DNA of 37,998 bases from Psychrobacter sp. UBA6766. GTDB taxonomy: Bacteria > Pseudomonadota > Gammaproteobacteria > Pseudomonadales > Moraxellaceae. The notes below the pieces were generated by a model. That model searched no databases and was not told the origin of the DNA. It saw nothing but the letters and a program-made list of their open reading frames with translations. Both the position numbers and the translations under genes were made by a program. The stretch covers positions 1 to 37,998 of the forward strand of contig NZ_DKGQ01000005.1 of the NCBI RefSeq assembly GCF_002453355.1. Direction: 5' to 3'. Below, one piece after another: positions 7,928 through 16,026 of this stretch (its first letter is position 1; each line of letters starts with the position of its first letter).

Positions 7928-9091
7928 TTACTCGCTAGCATCTTCTTCAATTTTTACGCCGACCATGATTGAGCGAACTTGGCAGGGAGTGATTTGCTGA
8001 GCGATGTCAGCCAATTTCGGTTTATCGGTTAAACCAAGCCAATAACCAAATCCAACTTTAGTTAAATCAACACCGCTATGCGTGGTGTAACCGATGCCAC
8101 CAGAGGGACGGCTATTAATTTCAAGCACACGGTGCTGACCGTCATCATCGGCCTTGGTCTGAACGCTGACGATACCATCACAATCAAAGGCTTTAATTAG
8201 TGGAATAACCACATCCATGACCGGTTGTTCGTAGCCAATATGTTGAATTTTCCCCGTTTTATACCGCGTGATAGCAGCCAGTACTTCACCATATTCACAG
8301 ACGACATCGATAGAATATTCTTGCCCTGATAAATATGGCATGAGCAGCATCGGAATAGGGCGCTCATGTACCATTAGACTGTGAGCATAGGCATGAATAA
8401 ACTGCGTGGTATTGATTTTTTTCTCTTCGGTAAAGTATAAATGCTCAAAGCTGTCGTACTTCGCCTCCGTCTTTTTATCCGTATCTAAGCGCCAAAATCC
8501 TTGGGCAAAAATGCCCGTAACGGGTTTGATGCATAAGGGCTGATGTCCGTGGGTCGCAAGTAACGCCTCAAGCTCTGTGACGTTATCAAAGCGCCAAGCC
8601 TCCGCCACTGGAATATCGTGCTGATAACACTGTTGCATAAAGGCGAATTTGTCATCTATCGCTTCTAACGCTGCTACACTCGTTGCGCCAGTCAATAAAC
8701 GAATGCCAGCCGCATTAAATGCCTGACGGTGGGTTTCATAATCAATACTATTGCGCCCCGTAAGTAGCACTTTGACATTATTGTTTTTGGCTTGCTCTAA
8801 AACAAATTGCCAACGCGGTATCAATGGCTCAATAGGTTCATGTATGGCTTGCTCATCGCTATCTTCAGTATTTTTATAGGGCTCACGGTAAATGCTATCG
8901 GAAAATTCAAAAATTTCGGGTCTATCGTGACGGTGTGAAGCGATAATGTTAAATGGCGTCTTAGCTTGTGCTTTTAATGCTTGTAAGCTGGCTAACATGT
9001 CGCGCTGGCTTGACTGACCTTCAGCTAACCAGACGGCAGATAGCGCGGCAGTTGATAGGGTATGAGAGCTAGCGTTAGCAGAGGTTTTCAT
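7928..9091 (-). CDS. ATP-grasp ligase of the Ter-linked biosynthetic module
   Basis: A protein of 387 residues with an ATP-grasp core similar to carbamoyl-phosphate-synthase-like ligases. The first visible landmark is LLTGRNSIDYE (109-119). The ATP-binding Lys is in CIKPVTGIFAQGFW (187-200) and the metal-binding residues are in VLEINSRPSGGIGY (322-335; Glu324, Asn326). Family enzymes join a carboxylate to an amine or thiol through an acyl phosphate. In Ter systems it is the predicted ligase step of the metabolite pathway. It is first in the leftward operon and divergent from terA, with about 300 bases between them. A -10-like TATAAT (complement of 9197-9202) lies about 105 bases upstream. Confidence 0.84.
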   Translation of the reverse strand: MKTSANASSHTLSTAALSAVWLAEGQSSQRDMLASLQALKAQAKTPFNIIASHRHDRPEIFEFSDSIYREPYKNTEDSDEQAIHEPIEPLIPRWQFVLEQAKNNNVKVLLTGRNSIDYETHRQAFNAAGIRLLTGATSVAALEAIDDKFAFMQQCYQHDIPVAEAWRFDNVTELEALLATHGHQPLCIKPVTGIFAQGFWRLDTDKKTEAKYDSFEHLYFTEEKKINTTQFIHAYAHSLMVHERPIPMLLMPYLSGQEYSIDVVCEYGEVLAAITRYKTGKIQHIGYEQPVMDVVIPLIKAFDCDGIVSVQTKADDDGQHRVLEINSRPSGGIGYTTHSGVDLTKVGFGYWLGLTDKPKLADIAQQITPCQVRSIMVGVKIEEDASE

Positions 9092-9392
9092 AATTCTCTC
9101 AGCGTTATTATAAATTTATAGAGTGCAATGACCAGAATTAAGTCTTGAATATGGCAAATGATTAAACACAATATAGTATTGCTTAAAACAAAGGCTATTA
9201 TATACAAATGCTAGGCGCTATAAATACTACTGACAAAATAACATGATGGATTTGTAAAAATATTTTTGCAGGATCGTTAACACTTCATTGAACGGCCTTA
9301 CGCTTTAAAAATTAGGCGTTAACCATGCTACTATATTGCGATAGCTAACTGTACCCACATAAACAAATAATAAATAATGTAAAGGATAAATG
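9092..9392. other. Divergent control region between the Ter biosynthetic operon and terA
   Basis: These 301 bases separate the leftward ATP-grasp gene from rightward terA and should carry both promoters. A leftward -10 TATAAT is at 9197-9202 (complement). A rightward -10-like TATATT is at 9332-9337. Neither has a good -35, which would fit activator dependence. CGTTAAC occurs twice (near 9276 and 9317), but no known operator was recognised. Confidence 0.45.
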
Positions 9393-10673
9393 ATGAGTCA
9401 ACCTCAAAAAATGATTGCTGGTGCCAATGCGCCGCTACCAACGGATAATATTAGCATCCGTATTTTAAGCCAAAGCGCCATCGATTGCGCCGCTTATCGC
9501 CTGACGACGGCAGGTAAAGTTCGCGGCGATGGTGACATGATATTTTATGGCCAGACGCGTAGCGATGATGGCAGCGTAAGTTTCCGCGGTCATGATAGTG
9601 ATGGATTTTTTGACATCAATCTACCAGCCCAGCCTGCGAGTATTGACAAGATAGCCCTCGCATTTTCTAGTACGCAAACGCTGGCGCAAGTCGGTGACGT
9701 AGATATTCAGGTTTTACAAGGCAGCCAAGTATTGATGACTTGCCAATTAACTGCCGCCGGTCGCAATGAAAAAGCCATTATTTTAGCAGAGTGTTACCGC
9801 CGGCAGGGCAGTTGGAAGTTTCGTTTTATCGCCCAAGGTTTTAACGGCGGCTTAAAACCCTTATCTGAACATTTCGGTGTTGAAATTGCCGATGATGCAC
9901 CAGCACAAAGCCCTTTACAAAATCAGGCACCAAGTCAATCTCAATCTATTAATACGCAAAAGCCAATCAACACGCAAAAAGCTGGCAGTGCGCCAACAGC
10001 AAATACAACGCCGCCAATTCCTACCAGTAGCAGCCCATCAATCAATTTGAGCAAAATTACCTTAACCAAAAACCAATCTAGCATCAATCTAAAAAAACGC
10101 GATGATTTTGGTAAAATTTCGGTCAATCTTAACTGGAACCAACGCCCAGATAGCAGTACACAAGCCCCTAAAAAAGGCTTGCTCGGCGACCTATTTAAGC
10201 AGCATAAAGCCGCTGGTATTGACCTTGATGTTGGGGCGATGATTCATCTAAAAAATGGCGAAAAAACGCTGATTCAAGCCTTGGGCAATCGCTTCGGTAA
10301 CTTGCAATCAGCACCTTATGTATTATTGCGTGCCGATGATAGAACCGGGCAAGTCAGCGGCGGTGAGTGGTTAGATATCAATGGTCAGCAGTGGTCGCAG
10401 ATTGAAGAAGTGTTTATCTTTGCTTTTATCTATGAAGGTGTACCAAACTGGGCGCAAACCGATGGCGTCGTGACCATTCATGTTCCAGACCAGCCGCCGA
10501 TTGAAACGCGTTTGACAGAAGGAGCGGGTAATTTGCCAATGTGTGCCATTGCACGTTTGGTTAATCAACAAGGCAGTATCAATGTTGAACGTATTAATGA
10601 GTACTTTAAAGGTCATCAAGAGATGGACAAAGCCTTTAATTGGGGTTTTAGCTGGAAGCGTGGCCGTAAATAA
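9393..10673 (+). CDS. terA: TerA-like protein with two TerD-type domains
   Basis: A protein of 426 residues, full length for TerA. Residues 1-165 form one TerD-like domain (GKVRGDGDMIFYGQ; ending KFRFIAQGFNGGLKP). About 168-220 is a Gln/Ser/Pro/Thr-rich linker containing a small INTQKP repeat. A second TerD-like domain follows, from about 215 to the end (IDLDVGAMIHLK, DDRTGQVSGGEWLDI). The acidic calcium motif of the TerD paralogues is degraded in both domains, so this protein may bind partners rather than calcium. TerA belongs to the tellurite/chemical stress system and is likely peripheral to the inner membrane through TerC. ATG at 9390 and 9393 are both in frame; AGGA (9383-9386) is better spaced for 9393. 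Uniquely among the ter genes here it runs rightward. Confidence 0.85.
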   Translation: MSQPQKMIAGANAPLPTDNISIRILSQSAIDCAAYRLTTAGKVRGDGDMIFYGQTRSDDGSVSFRGHDSDGFFDINLPAQPASIDKIALAFSSTQTLAQVGDVDIQVLQGSQVLMTCQLTAAGRNEKAIILAECYRRQGSWKFRFIAQGFNGGLKPLSEHFGVEIADDAPAQSPLQNQAPSQSQSINTQKPINTQKAGSAPTANTTPPIPTSSSPSINLSKITLTKNQSSINLKKRDDFGKISVNLNWNQRPDSSTQAPKKGLLGDLFKQHKAAGIDLDVGAMIHLKNGEKTLIQALGNRFGNLQSAPYVLLRADDRTGQVSGGEWLDINGQQWSQIEEVFIFAFIYEGVPNWAQTDGVVTIHVPDQPPIETRLTEGAGNLPMCAIARLVNQQGSINVERINEYFKGHQEMDKAFNWGFSWKRGRK

Positions 10674-10699
10674 TGGTTTTAATAGTATTTTTAATATAG

Positions 10700-10741
10700 A
10701 AACAGCCAGCCCATCTATAAGTAGATAGGCTGGCTGTTTTA
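10700..10741. terminator. Strong bidirectional terminator between terA and terZ
   Basis: A long hairpin has arms AACAGCCAGCC and GGCTGGCTGTT plus inner TCTAT/ATAGA-like pairing, and ends in TTTT. The left side carries A residues, so it can serve both converging genes. Confidence 0.88.
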
Positions 10742-10795
10742 TAAAATGACTTGTTTTAAGAGATAAAAGCCAATCTCGTAAAAATTTTGAATCAA

Positions 10796-11404
10796 TTACG
10801 CATGTGGGGTGATAGCAGGCATCAAGTCATGAAAGGTACGACCAGAAGCAATTTCGCCAATCGCATGCATTTTCCACTCGTTATTATGACGATAAACCTT
10901 TGCCATAATCATCGCTGTGTGGTTTCCTTGCGCTGATAAATTGTAGCGCGCAACTTCCTGATTGTTATTGGCATTGACGATACGGCAGAAGGCGTTTTCA
11001 ACGGTCTCAAAGGTCTGACCAGTAAAGCTATTTACCGTAAATACCAATGATACTACGTTTGCTGGAACTTTTGATAAGTCAACGTTAATGACTTCATCAT
11101 CGCCGTCGCCATCACCAGTGCGGTTGTCGCCAGTATGCACGATACTGCCATCTTTTGACTTAAGCTGATTGAACCAAATTGCATCGACCGCTTGTTTACT
11201 CCTATCAAACATAACGCATGAAGCATCTAAATCGATCGAGTCGCCGCCCGTGCCGCCGCCAAACAATTTGCCTAAAAAGCCACCTTTTTTCTCTTGCTGA
11301 CCTTGAAAGACGTCCCAACCTAAACCCAATTTTACTTGAGTAAGCTCACCACCAGCTTCTTTGCTGAGGGAGATTTTTTGACCCTTCTGTAAGCTAACTG
11401 CCAT
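10796..11404 (-). CDS. terZ: TerD-family protein TerZ
   Basis: A TerD-domain protein of 202 residues. It carries the GGFLGKLFGGG insertion (41-51) before the first calcium-site strand, which marks the TerZ subgroup. SIDLDASCVMF (56-66) and the acidic motif GDNRTGDGDGDDE (92-104) are intact. The C-terminus (KMHAIGEIASGRTFHDL) is also TerZ-like rather than TerD/E-like, which end KFRAVGQG. Family members bind calcium and act in resistance to tellurite, phage and other stresses. A good ribosome binding site (AAGGA) precedes the ATG. It lies 37 bases downstream of the AIM24-like gene and is probably co-transcribed with it. Confidence 0.88.
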   Translation of the reverse strand: MAVSLQKGQKISLSKEAGGELTQVKLGLGWDVFQGQQEKKGGFLGKLFGGGTGGDSIDLDASCVMFDRSKQAVDAIWFNQLKSKDGSIVHTGDNRTGDGDGDDEVINVDLSKVPANVVSLVFTVNSFTGQTFETVENAFCRIVNANNNQEVARYNLSAQGNHTAMIMAKVYRHNNEWKMHAIGEIASGRTFHDLMPAITPHA

Positions 11405-11441
11405 ATTCTTATCCTTATTATAGTCATGAATAAAGTTTGAG

Positions 11442-12194
11442 TTATAAAATATTGTCTAAAAATCCACCGCTACCGCCGCGACCACCTGAACTGGTTCCTA
11501 AGATGCTTTGTAGCCAGCCTTGGTAGCTATCACGATTGCGCGAGCAGATGATGACTTTGCCCGTTCCTGAGAAGTTTAAAACCATCCCTTCACCACTGGT
11601 GACCGAATTGATAATATTGCTCATGATGCCCTTTTTCTTACTGGTCGATACCGAAAGCTTATAGTTAAGGTTTGAGTCCCAGCAGACCACATGGCCATTA
11701 TCAATAATGACATCTTTATCTGGGGTAACATCAATCTCAAATAGTGAACCAAAACCGGAAACGACGACTTGACCTTGACCTTGGGTTTGCATGACCATAA
11801 AGCCGCCCGTATCTCCAAACACCGCGCCGCCAAGATTGCGCTGGATATTGGCTCTGATATCGACGCCCGTTTGAGCAGCAACGAACGCACCGTCACTTAA
11901 AGTATATTGCTGGGCGCCGCAATCGATGATTTGCATATCACCATCTAAGGTTGGCGCAAGCAGGCAATCGCCTTCACCATTGACGGCTTCAATTTGCTGT
12001 TGAAAAAGTGACTCGTCATTAGCAAAGCGGCGCATCAGTGACTGCATAAGACCGCCTTGTAGCTTGCCTTTCAGCTCAAGGTTCGACTCCATCATCACCA
12101 TGGCATTGGCTTCACAATAAATCGAGTCACCTTTTTTTAAGTTACAATGCAAAAAAGGTTCAATCGTGCCGATTAAGCTAAATGTTGCGGCCAT
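11442..12194 (-). CDS. AIM24 / TIGR00266-family protein in the Ter cluster
   Basis: A beta-rich protein of 250 residues resembling the AIM24 (TIGR00266) family: an early SIYCEANAMVMMESNL segment, central repeats such as GGFMVMQTQGQGQVVVSG, and WDSNLNYKLSVS. The tail (about 232-246) is Gly/Ser-rich (GTSSGGRGGSGG). No signal peptide or membrane helix is evident. The bacterial function is unknown, but these proteins are frequent companions of TerD genes and may form a scaffold. The gene precedes terZ by 37 bases on the same strand, and AAGGA lies upstream at a rather long spacing. The name follows family resemblance only. Confidence 0.8.
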   Translation of the reverse strand: MAATFSLIGTIEPFLHCNLKKGDSIYCEANAMVMMESNLELKGKLQGGLMQSLMRRFANDESLFQQQIEAVNGEGDCLLAPTLDGDMQIIDCGAQQYTLSDGAFVAAQTGVDIRANIQRNLGGAVFGDTGGFMVMQTQGQGQVVVSGFGSLFEIDVTPDKDVIIDNGHVVCWDSNLNYKLSVSTSKKKGIMSNIINSVTSGEGMVLNFSGTGKVIICSRNRDSYQGWLQSILGTSSGGRGGSGGFLDNIL

Positions 12195-12417
12195 GGGGAG
12201 CTAATCCTTATTCTAATATCTGATATTTTTTTTATAAAAACTACTGCTGTAATCTACATCGTTTTTAATTTAAGTTCGCCAATTATATTTAAAGCCATCA
12301 AATGCTTTAAACGGGCACACTTGATAGCTTATGTTTATCGCAACCAGTGTTCTGACTACGATATTTCATTGTTAGACGATGACGCGGCTTTTAACGTTAA
12401 AAATCAAACGTTAAACG

Positions 12418-12993
12418 TTAAACGTTTACGCCATAAGAAGAGGCTAATGGACCTAGACCACCGCTAAAGCCTTGACCGACGGCACGGAATTTCCAGTCAC
12501 CGTTATGGCGATACAATTCACCAAAAATCATCGCTGTTTCAGTACTACCATCTTCTGATAGGTCGTAGCGAGCGATTTCAGATGCACCATTGTCATTGAC
12601 CACACGGATATAAGCGTCGCCAACTTGACCGAAATTTTGGTTACGGGCTTGACCTTCATAGATGATGGCACAGATTGCTACTTTGCTGACGTCAGCGGGA
12701 ATATTAGCCAAGCTGATTTTGATTTTTTCATCATCACCGTCGCCTTCGCCCGTACGGTTATCGCCTGTGTGCTCAACTGCGCCATTGTCTGACTTTAGAT
12801 TGTTAAAGAAAATAAAGTCTTGGTCGTTTCGCACTTTACCTGATTCGTTTACCAAAAAGGCAATGGCATCCAAGTCGAACTCTTGGCCGTCAGTGGCACG
12901 TGGATCCCAGCCAAGACCGACGGTAATATTGGTCAAACCTGGCGCTTCTTTTGATAAGTTGACGTTGCCGCCTTTTGTTAAGCTAATAGCCAT
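12418..12993 (-). CDS. terE: TerD-family protein, TerE-like
   Basis: A single TerD domain of 191 residues, the standard length. Calcium-site segments are complete: FDLDAIAFLV (39-48) and GDNRTGEGDGDDE (77-89). ETAMIFGELYRHNGDWKFRA is typical of the TerD/TerE/TerX group. The ending (GPLASSYGVNV) is closer to TerE than to TerD. The protein is cytoplasmic and probably binds calcium as part of the stress system. A clear AAAGGA sits before the ATG. It is separated from the downstream AIM24 gene by 223 bases, so it is probably its own transcription unit. Confidence 0.85.
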   Translation of the reverse strand: MAISLTKGGNVNLSKEAPGLTNITVGLGWDPRATDGQEFDLDAIAFLVNESGKVRNDQDFIFFNNLKSDNGAVEHTGDNRTGEGDGDDEKIKISLANIPADVSKVAICAIIYEGQARNQNFGQVGDAYIRVVNDNGASEIARYDLSEDGSTETAMIFGELYRHNGDWKFRAVGQGFSGGLGPLASSYGVNV

Positions 12994-13267
12994 ATAAATA
13001 TCCTTTGGATTAATAATTGAGTGGATTTGATTTTATAAAATAAGAATAGGGCAGTAATTACTATTTTAGCGAAAGTGACTGAGCGTAAAAGGTCAATAAA
13101 TCGAGCTGTACGTCATAACCTGCCTATCATTACGTTTTACTATACTAAGCGTTTGCTTACTAAGCAAGGCGTATTTTGTGAGCCTATCTGACACTTATAT
13201 TTTTGCTTATATAAGAGGATATTACGAGCATGCCTGACCTATTTTAGCTATTTATCTTATTATCATT

Positions 13268-13273
13268 TATAAT
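13268..13273 (+). promoter_or_regulatory. -10 element of the yhhQ promoter
   Basis: A perfect TATAAT places the transcription start at about 13280, the first base of the riboswitch aptamer. The -35 is poor. Confidence 0.6.
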
Positions 13274-13279
13274 AGCGCG

Positions 13280-13313
13280 CTCAGGTTCCCTCCACCCTGA
13301 CTCAAAAAAAGGC
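13280..13313 (+). promoter_or_regulatory. preQ1-I riboswitch controlling yhhQ
   Basis: The RNA from 13281 reads TCAGG, loop TTCCCTCCAC, CCTGA, then CTCAAAAAAAGG. It has every element of the small preQ1-I aptamer: a 5-bp P1 stem (TCAGG/CCTGA), a loop starting TTC, the ACCCT stretch, an A-rich tail, and a pseudoknot between CCT in the loop and AGG after the A-run. The same AGG is the ribosome binding site of the ATG at 13321. PreQ1 binding would therefore hide it and repress translation. The downstream gene encodes a queuosine-precursor transporter, which fits exactly. Confidence 0.87.
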
Positions 13314-13320
13314 CTCCTTT

Positions 13321-13983
13321 ATGAATACCTGTACTGTTTCAGCCAATCCAATTTCATCCATTCGTTACAGCCGTGCGTTATTCTGGCTTGTTAGTCTGCA
13401 TATCTTTATCATTGCCATTAGTAATTACTTGGTGCAAATTCCCGTCGGGCTATTTGGTTTTATCACCACATGGGGAGCGGTTACTTTTCCCTTCATCTTC
13501 TTGATTACTGATTTAACTGTACGCATATTTGGTCAAGCTCTCGCAAGACGCATTATCTTTTTTGCGATGCTGCCTGCACTAGCCATTTCTTACTACTTTT
13601 CGGTAGTATTTGCTGATGGACAGTTTGTTGGTCATGAGCATCTGCTCGATTTTAATTTATTTGTCTTTCGTATTGTCCTTGCTAGCTTTAGCGCTTACGT
13701 CGTCGGTCAGCTTTTAGATATCCAAGTGTTTAACAAGTTGCGGCAGCTTAAAACGTGGTGGATTGCGCCCCTTGCTTCGACGTTTTTTGGTAATCTGGTC
13801 GATAGTTTTTGCTTTTTTGCCATTGCTTTTTATCAAAGTCCAGACCCATTTATGGCGTCGCATTGGGTTGAGATTGGCACGATGGACTATCTATTTAAGA
13901 TGGTAATGGGCGTGTGCATCTTTTTACCCATGTATGGTGTGATATTGGCAAAATTGCAGAAGATGCTGGCAGGAAAGTCGTGA
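13321..13983 (+). CDS. yhhQ: Queuosine-precursor (preQ0/preQ1) transporter, YhhQ family
   Basis: A membrane protein of 220 residues with about six hydrophobic helices and no signal peptide, matching the vitamin-uptake-like (VUT/ECF-related) YhhQ family. Typical features are an early HIFIIAISNYLVQIP, FPFIFLITDLTVRIFG, and APLASTFFGNLVDSFCFF. E. coli YhhQ takes up 7-cyano- and 7-aminomethyl-7-deazaguanine for tRNA queuosine synthesis. The preQ1 riboswitch just upstream independently supports this role. The ATG at 13321 is set by AGG eight bases upstream inside the aptamer. It lies between terE and terC but runs opposite to both, and converges on terC at the terminator at 14042-14085. Confidence 0.9.
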   Translation: MNTCTVSANPISSIRYSRALFWLVSLHIFIIAISNYLVQIPVGLFGFITTWGAVTFPFIFLITDLTVRIFGQALARRIIFFAMLPALAISYYFSVVFADGQFVGHEHLLDFNLFVFRIVLASFSAYVVGQLLDIQVFNKLRQLKTWWIAPLASTFFGNLVDSFCFFAIAFYQSPDPFMASHWVEIGTMDYLFKMVMGVCIFLPMYGVILAKLQKMLAGKS

Positions 13984-14041
13984 GTAAATAATGCCAGTCA
14001 GCTCTAATACAACATTCATAGTTTTATTATTAAAAACCATT

Positions 14042-14085
14042 AAAAAACAGGCCACAACCAATAGCGGCTATGACCTGTTATTTAA
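14042..14085. terminator. Bidirectional terminator between yhhQ and terC
   Basis: The arms ACAGG and CCTGT, with an inner ATAGC/GCTAT stem, are flanked by an A run on the left and T-rich sequence on the right. Confidence 0.7.
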
Positions 14086-14126
14086 TAATATAAATCACCC
14101 TAAGAGTTAAGCTTAGAATTATCAGC

Positions 14127-15188
14127 CTATTGAAGCGCTTCTCGTTTACGATAGTTGAGCGAAGCCACAAACGCCCAACCAATAAAGGCAATACCAATTA
14201 GACCAGTGATAATTTCTGGAACATGGAATTTAACCGATAACAGCATGATAATAGCTAAAGCACCGATGGCATAATGCGCGCCATGCTCAAGATAAACAAA
14301 CTCATCAAGCGTGCCTTTATCCACTAAGAAAATAGTCATCGAGCGAACAAACATCGCACCAATGGCAAGACCAAGCATAATCACGATAACGTCATTGGTA
14401 ATCGCGAACGCACCAATTACGCCATCGAAACTGAATGACGCATCAAGGACTTCTAAGTATAAGAAGCCGATAATACCGCCTTTCATAATCGCACTGGTCG
14501 CTGCTGCGCCCGAGCCATTTTCTTCGTTTTCTAAATCCTCTTCGAGATCGCCTTCTAACATTCCAGAGACCACTTGGACGCCAAGATAAACTAAGATACC
14601 CCAAACGCCAGCGATTAATACCGCGCCTGATTGTGCATCATTGGCCCATGATACGGCAATCATCAACACAATAAGTGCCACAAACACACTCATGGCATCG
14701 ACTTTGCCAAGTTTGACCAAACGGCTCTCAAGCCAATCAAACCAATGTACTTCTTTATCATCAAAAATAAAGTTTAAGAACACGAGTAATAAGAAAATAC
14801 CACCAAAGGCTGATATTTCTGCATGGTGCGCCAATAGTCTGGCTGAGTATTCTTTAGGATCATTTAAAGCCAGATCGACTACTTGCATAATACCAAGGTC
14901 GGCCGTCACAGCAACGATAACGATAGGGAATATCAAACGCATACCAAAGACGGCAACCAAAATACCAACCGTTAAAAATATCTTTTTCCAAAATTCGTCC
15001 CAGCCTTTAAGGACTGAGGCGTTGACTACCGCATTATCAAAGGATAATGAAATCTCCATGATGGCCAAAATAGCGGTAATCGATAAGGTGGTTATCATAC
15101 CGCCCATACCGCCATGTGAATATCCCCACCATGCCGCTACTGATAGGGCAATAATGGTGAAGATAAAGTCTAAATAAAAATGTCTCAT
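14127..15188 (-). CDS. terC: TerC-family integral membrane protein (DUF475 type)
   Basis: A polytopic membrane protein of 353 residues. TerC signatures are present twice as paired repeats: ISLSFDNAVVNASVL near the N-terminus and LDASFSFDGVIGAFA in the second half, each with acidic residues inside the membrane. A very acidic loop (EGDLEEDLENEENGSG) separates them. TerC proteins are metal-linked membrane partners of TerD/TerB proteins, and related families export manganese. The start is placed at MRHFYLDF (15188), not at an in-frame ATG 57 bases upstream. AGGA precedes 15188, and the likely promoter -10 (15228-15233) lies inside the longer version. The gene is monocistronic, bounded by terminators on both sides. 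Confidence 0.85.
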   Translation of the reverse strand: MRHFYLDFIFTIIALSVAAWWGYSHGGMGGMITTLSITAILAIMEISLSFDNAVVNASVLKGWDEFWKKIFLTVGILVAVFGMRLIFPIVIVAVTADLGIMQVVDLALNDPKEYSARLLAHHAEISAFGGIFLLLVFLNFIFDDKEVHWFDWLESRLVKLGKVDAMSVFVALIVLMIAVSWANDAQSGAVLIAGVWGILVYLGVQVVSGMLEGDLEEDLENEENGSGAAATSAIMKGGIIGFLYLEVLDASFSFDGVIGAFAITNDVIVIMLGLAIGAMFVRSMTIFLVDKGTLDEFVYLEHGAHYAIGALAIIMLLSVKFHVPEIITGLIGIAFIGWAFVASLNYRKREALQ

Positions 15189-15227
15189 GACATATCCTGT
15201 CTGGTTGCATAAGGCTAAAGTCGGTCT

Positions 15228-15233
15228 ATTATA
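15228..15233 (-). promoter_or_regulatory. -10 element of the terC promoter
   Basis: The complement reads TATAAT about 40 bases upstream of the chosen terC start. The -35 region is weak and overlaps the upstream terminator. Confidence 0.45.
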
Positions 15234-15246
15234 GACACAAACCACA

Positions 15247-15276
15247 AAAAAAGTGGCTATTGCTAACCACTTTTTT
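15247..15276. terminator. Terminator between terD and terC
   Basis: An inverted repeat AAAAAAGTGG / CCACTTTTTT around a 10-base loop. It is symmetric, so it works leftward to end terD before the terC promoter. Confidence 0.8.
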
Positions 15277-15450
15277 GCTTAATTTTAAACGAAACCTAAA
15301 GCTTTACCAGTCTTTTAGCTAACAATAATTGTGATTATTTTGCAACCATATTTTACTGACAGAATGACGTTTAATAGTATTGCGGCATCGCTCTAGGTTT
15401 CGGGTAGGATTGTCGTTTAGACAATCGCTTAGCTCAGATTAAACGTCGAT

Positions 15451-16026
15451 TCAAATATCGACGCCATACTGATGGCACATAGCTTGTAAGCCGCCAGAGT
15501 AACCTTGACCGACAGCGCGGAACTTCCACTCGCCATTATGACGATAGACTTCGCCAAATACCATTGCAGTTTCAACAGAGTAATCTTCTGCTAAATCAAA
15601 ACGAACCACTTCCGTGCCAGTTTCTTCATTAACAACACGGATAAAAGCGTTCGCTACTTGACCGAAGTTTTGGCTACGCGCGGCGGCGTCATGAATCGTT
15701 ACAGTAACGACAATTTTATCGATATCAGCAGGAACTTGGGTTAGGTTTACTTTGACGACCTCATCATCGCCATCACCTTCGCCAGTACGGTTGTCGCCAG
15801 TGTGTTCAATCGCGCCATTGTCTGATTTAAGCTGGTTGTAAAAAATAAAGTCATGATCGCCGCGGACTTTACCTGCAGTGTTTAATAGGAAAACACTGGC
15901 ATCAAGATCAAACTCAGCGCCAGAGGTCGCGCGCTCATCCCAACCAAGACCGATAAGGAGCTTGGTTAGGTTTGGATCGGTTTTGGTTAGCGATAAGTTA
16001 CCGCCTTTATTCAATGATAAAGCCAT
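15451..16026 (-). CDS. terD: TerD-family protein TerD
   Basis: A single-domain protein of 191 residues, full length. FDLDASVFLL (39-48), GKVRGDHDFIFYNQL (52-66) and GDNRTGEGDGDDE (77-89) make up the calcium-binding core. IHDAAARSQNFGQV and the ending AMCHQYGVDI resemble E. coli TerD more than TerE. It probably works with TerC, TerA, TerZ and TerE in the same stress response. The start is set at MALSLNKGG (16026), which has AAGGA eight bases upstream and matches the family N-terminus. An upstream in-frame ATG would add 14 unconserved polar residues. It is transcribed alone and ends at 15247-15276. Confidence 0.88.
   Translation of the reverse strand: MALSLNKGGNLSLTKTDPNLTKLLIGLGWDERATSGAEFDLDASVFLLNTAGKVRGDHDFIFYNQLKSDNGAIEHTGDNRTGEGDGDDEVVKVNLTQVPADIDKIVVTVTIHDAAARSQNFGQVANAFIRVVNEETGTEVVRFDLAEDYSVETAMVFGEVYRHNGEWKFRAVGQGYSGGLQAMCHQYGVDI

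Larger units (their letters stand above)
12994..13320. other. Divergent region between terE and yhhQ
   Basis: These 327 bases hold the terE promoter region (not resolved), the yhhQ -10 element and the preQ1-I aptamer. ACTAAGC is repeated around 13145 and 13160. No further gene was seen. Confidence 0.5.

Noticed and set aside
12392..12425. Short tandem AACGTTA units at the end of terE
   Set aside because: Only about three 7-base units, no spacers and partly coding; too short to be a CRISPR or a functional satellite.
14641..15177. 178-codon open frame antisense to terC
   Set aside because: Ser/Thr/Ile/Lys-biased translation of the opposite strand of a clear membrane-protein gene.
15189..15245. 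19-residue N-terminal extension of TerC
   Set aside because: It would include the probable promoter -10 and lacks a ribosome binding site, whereas the downstream ATG has AGGA.
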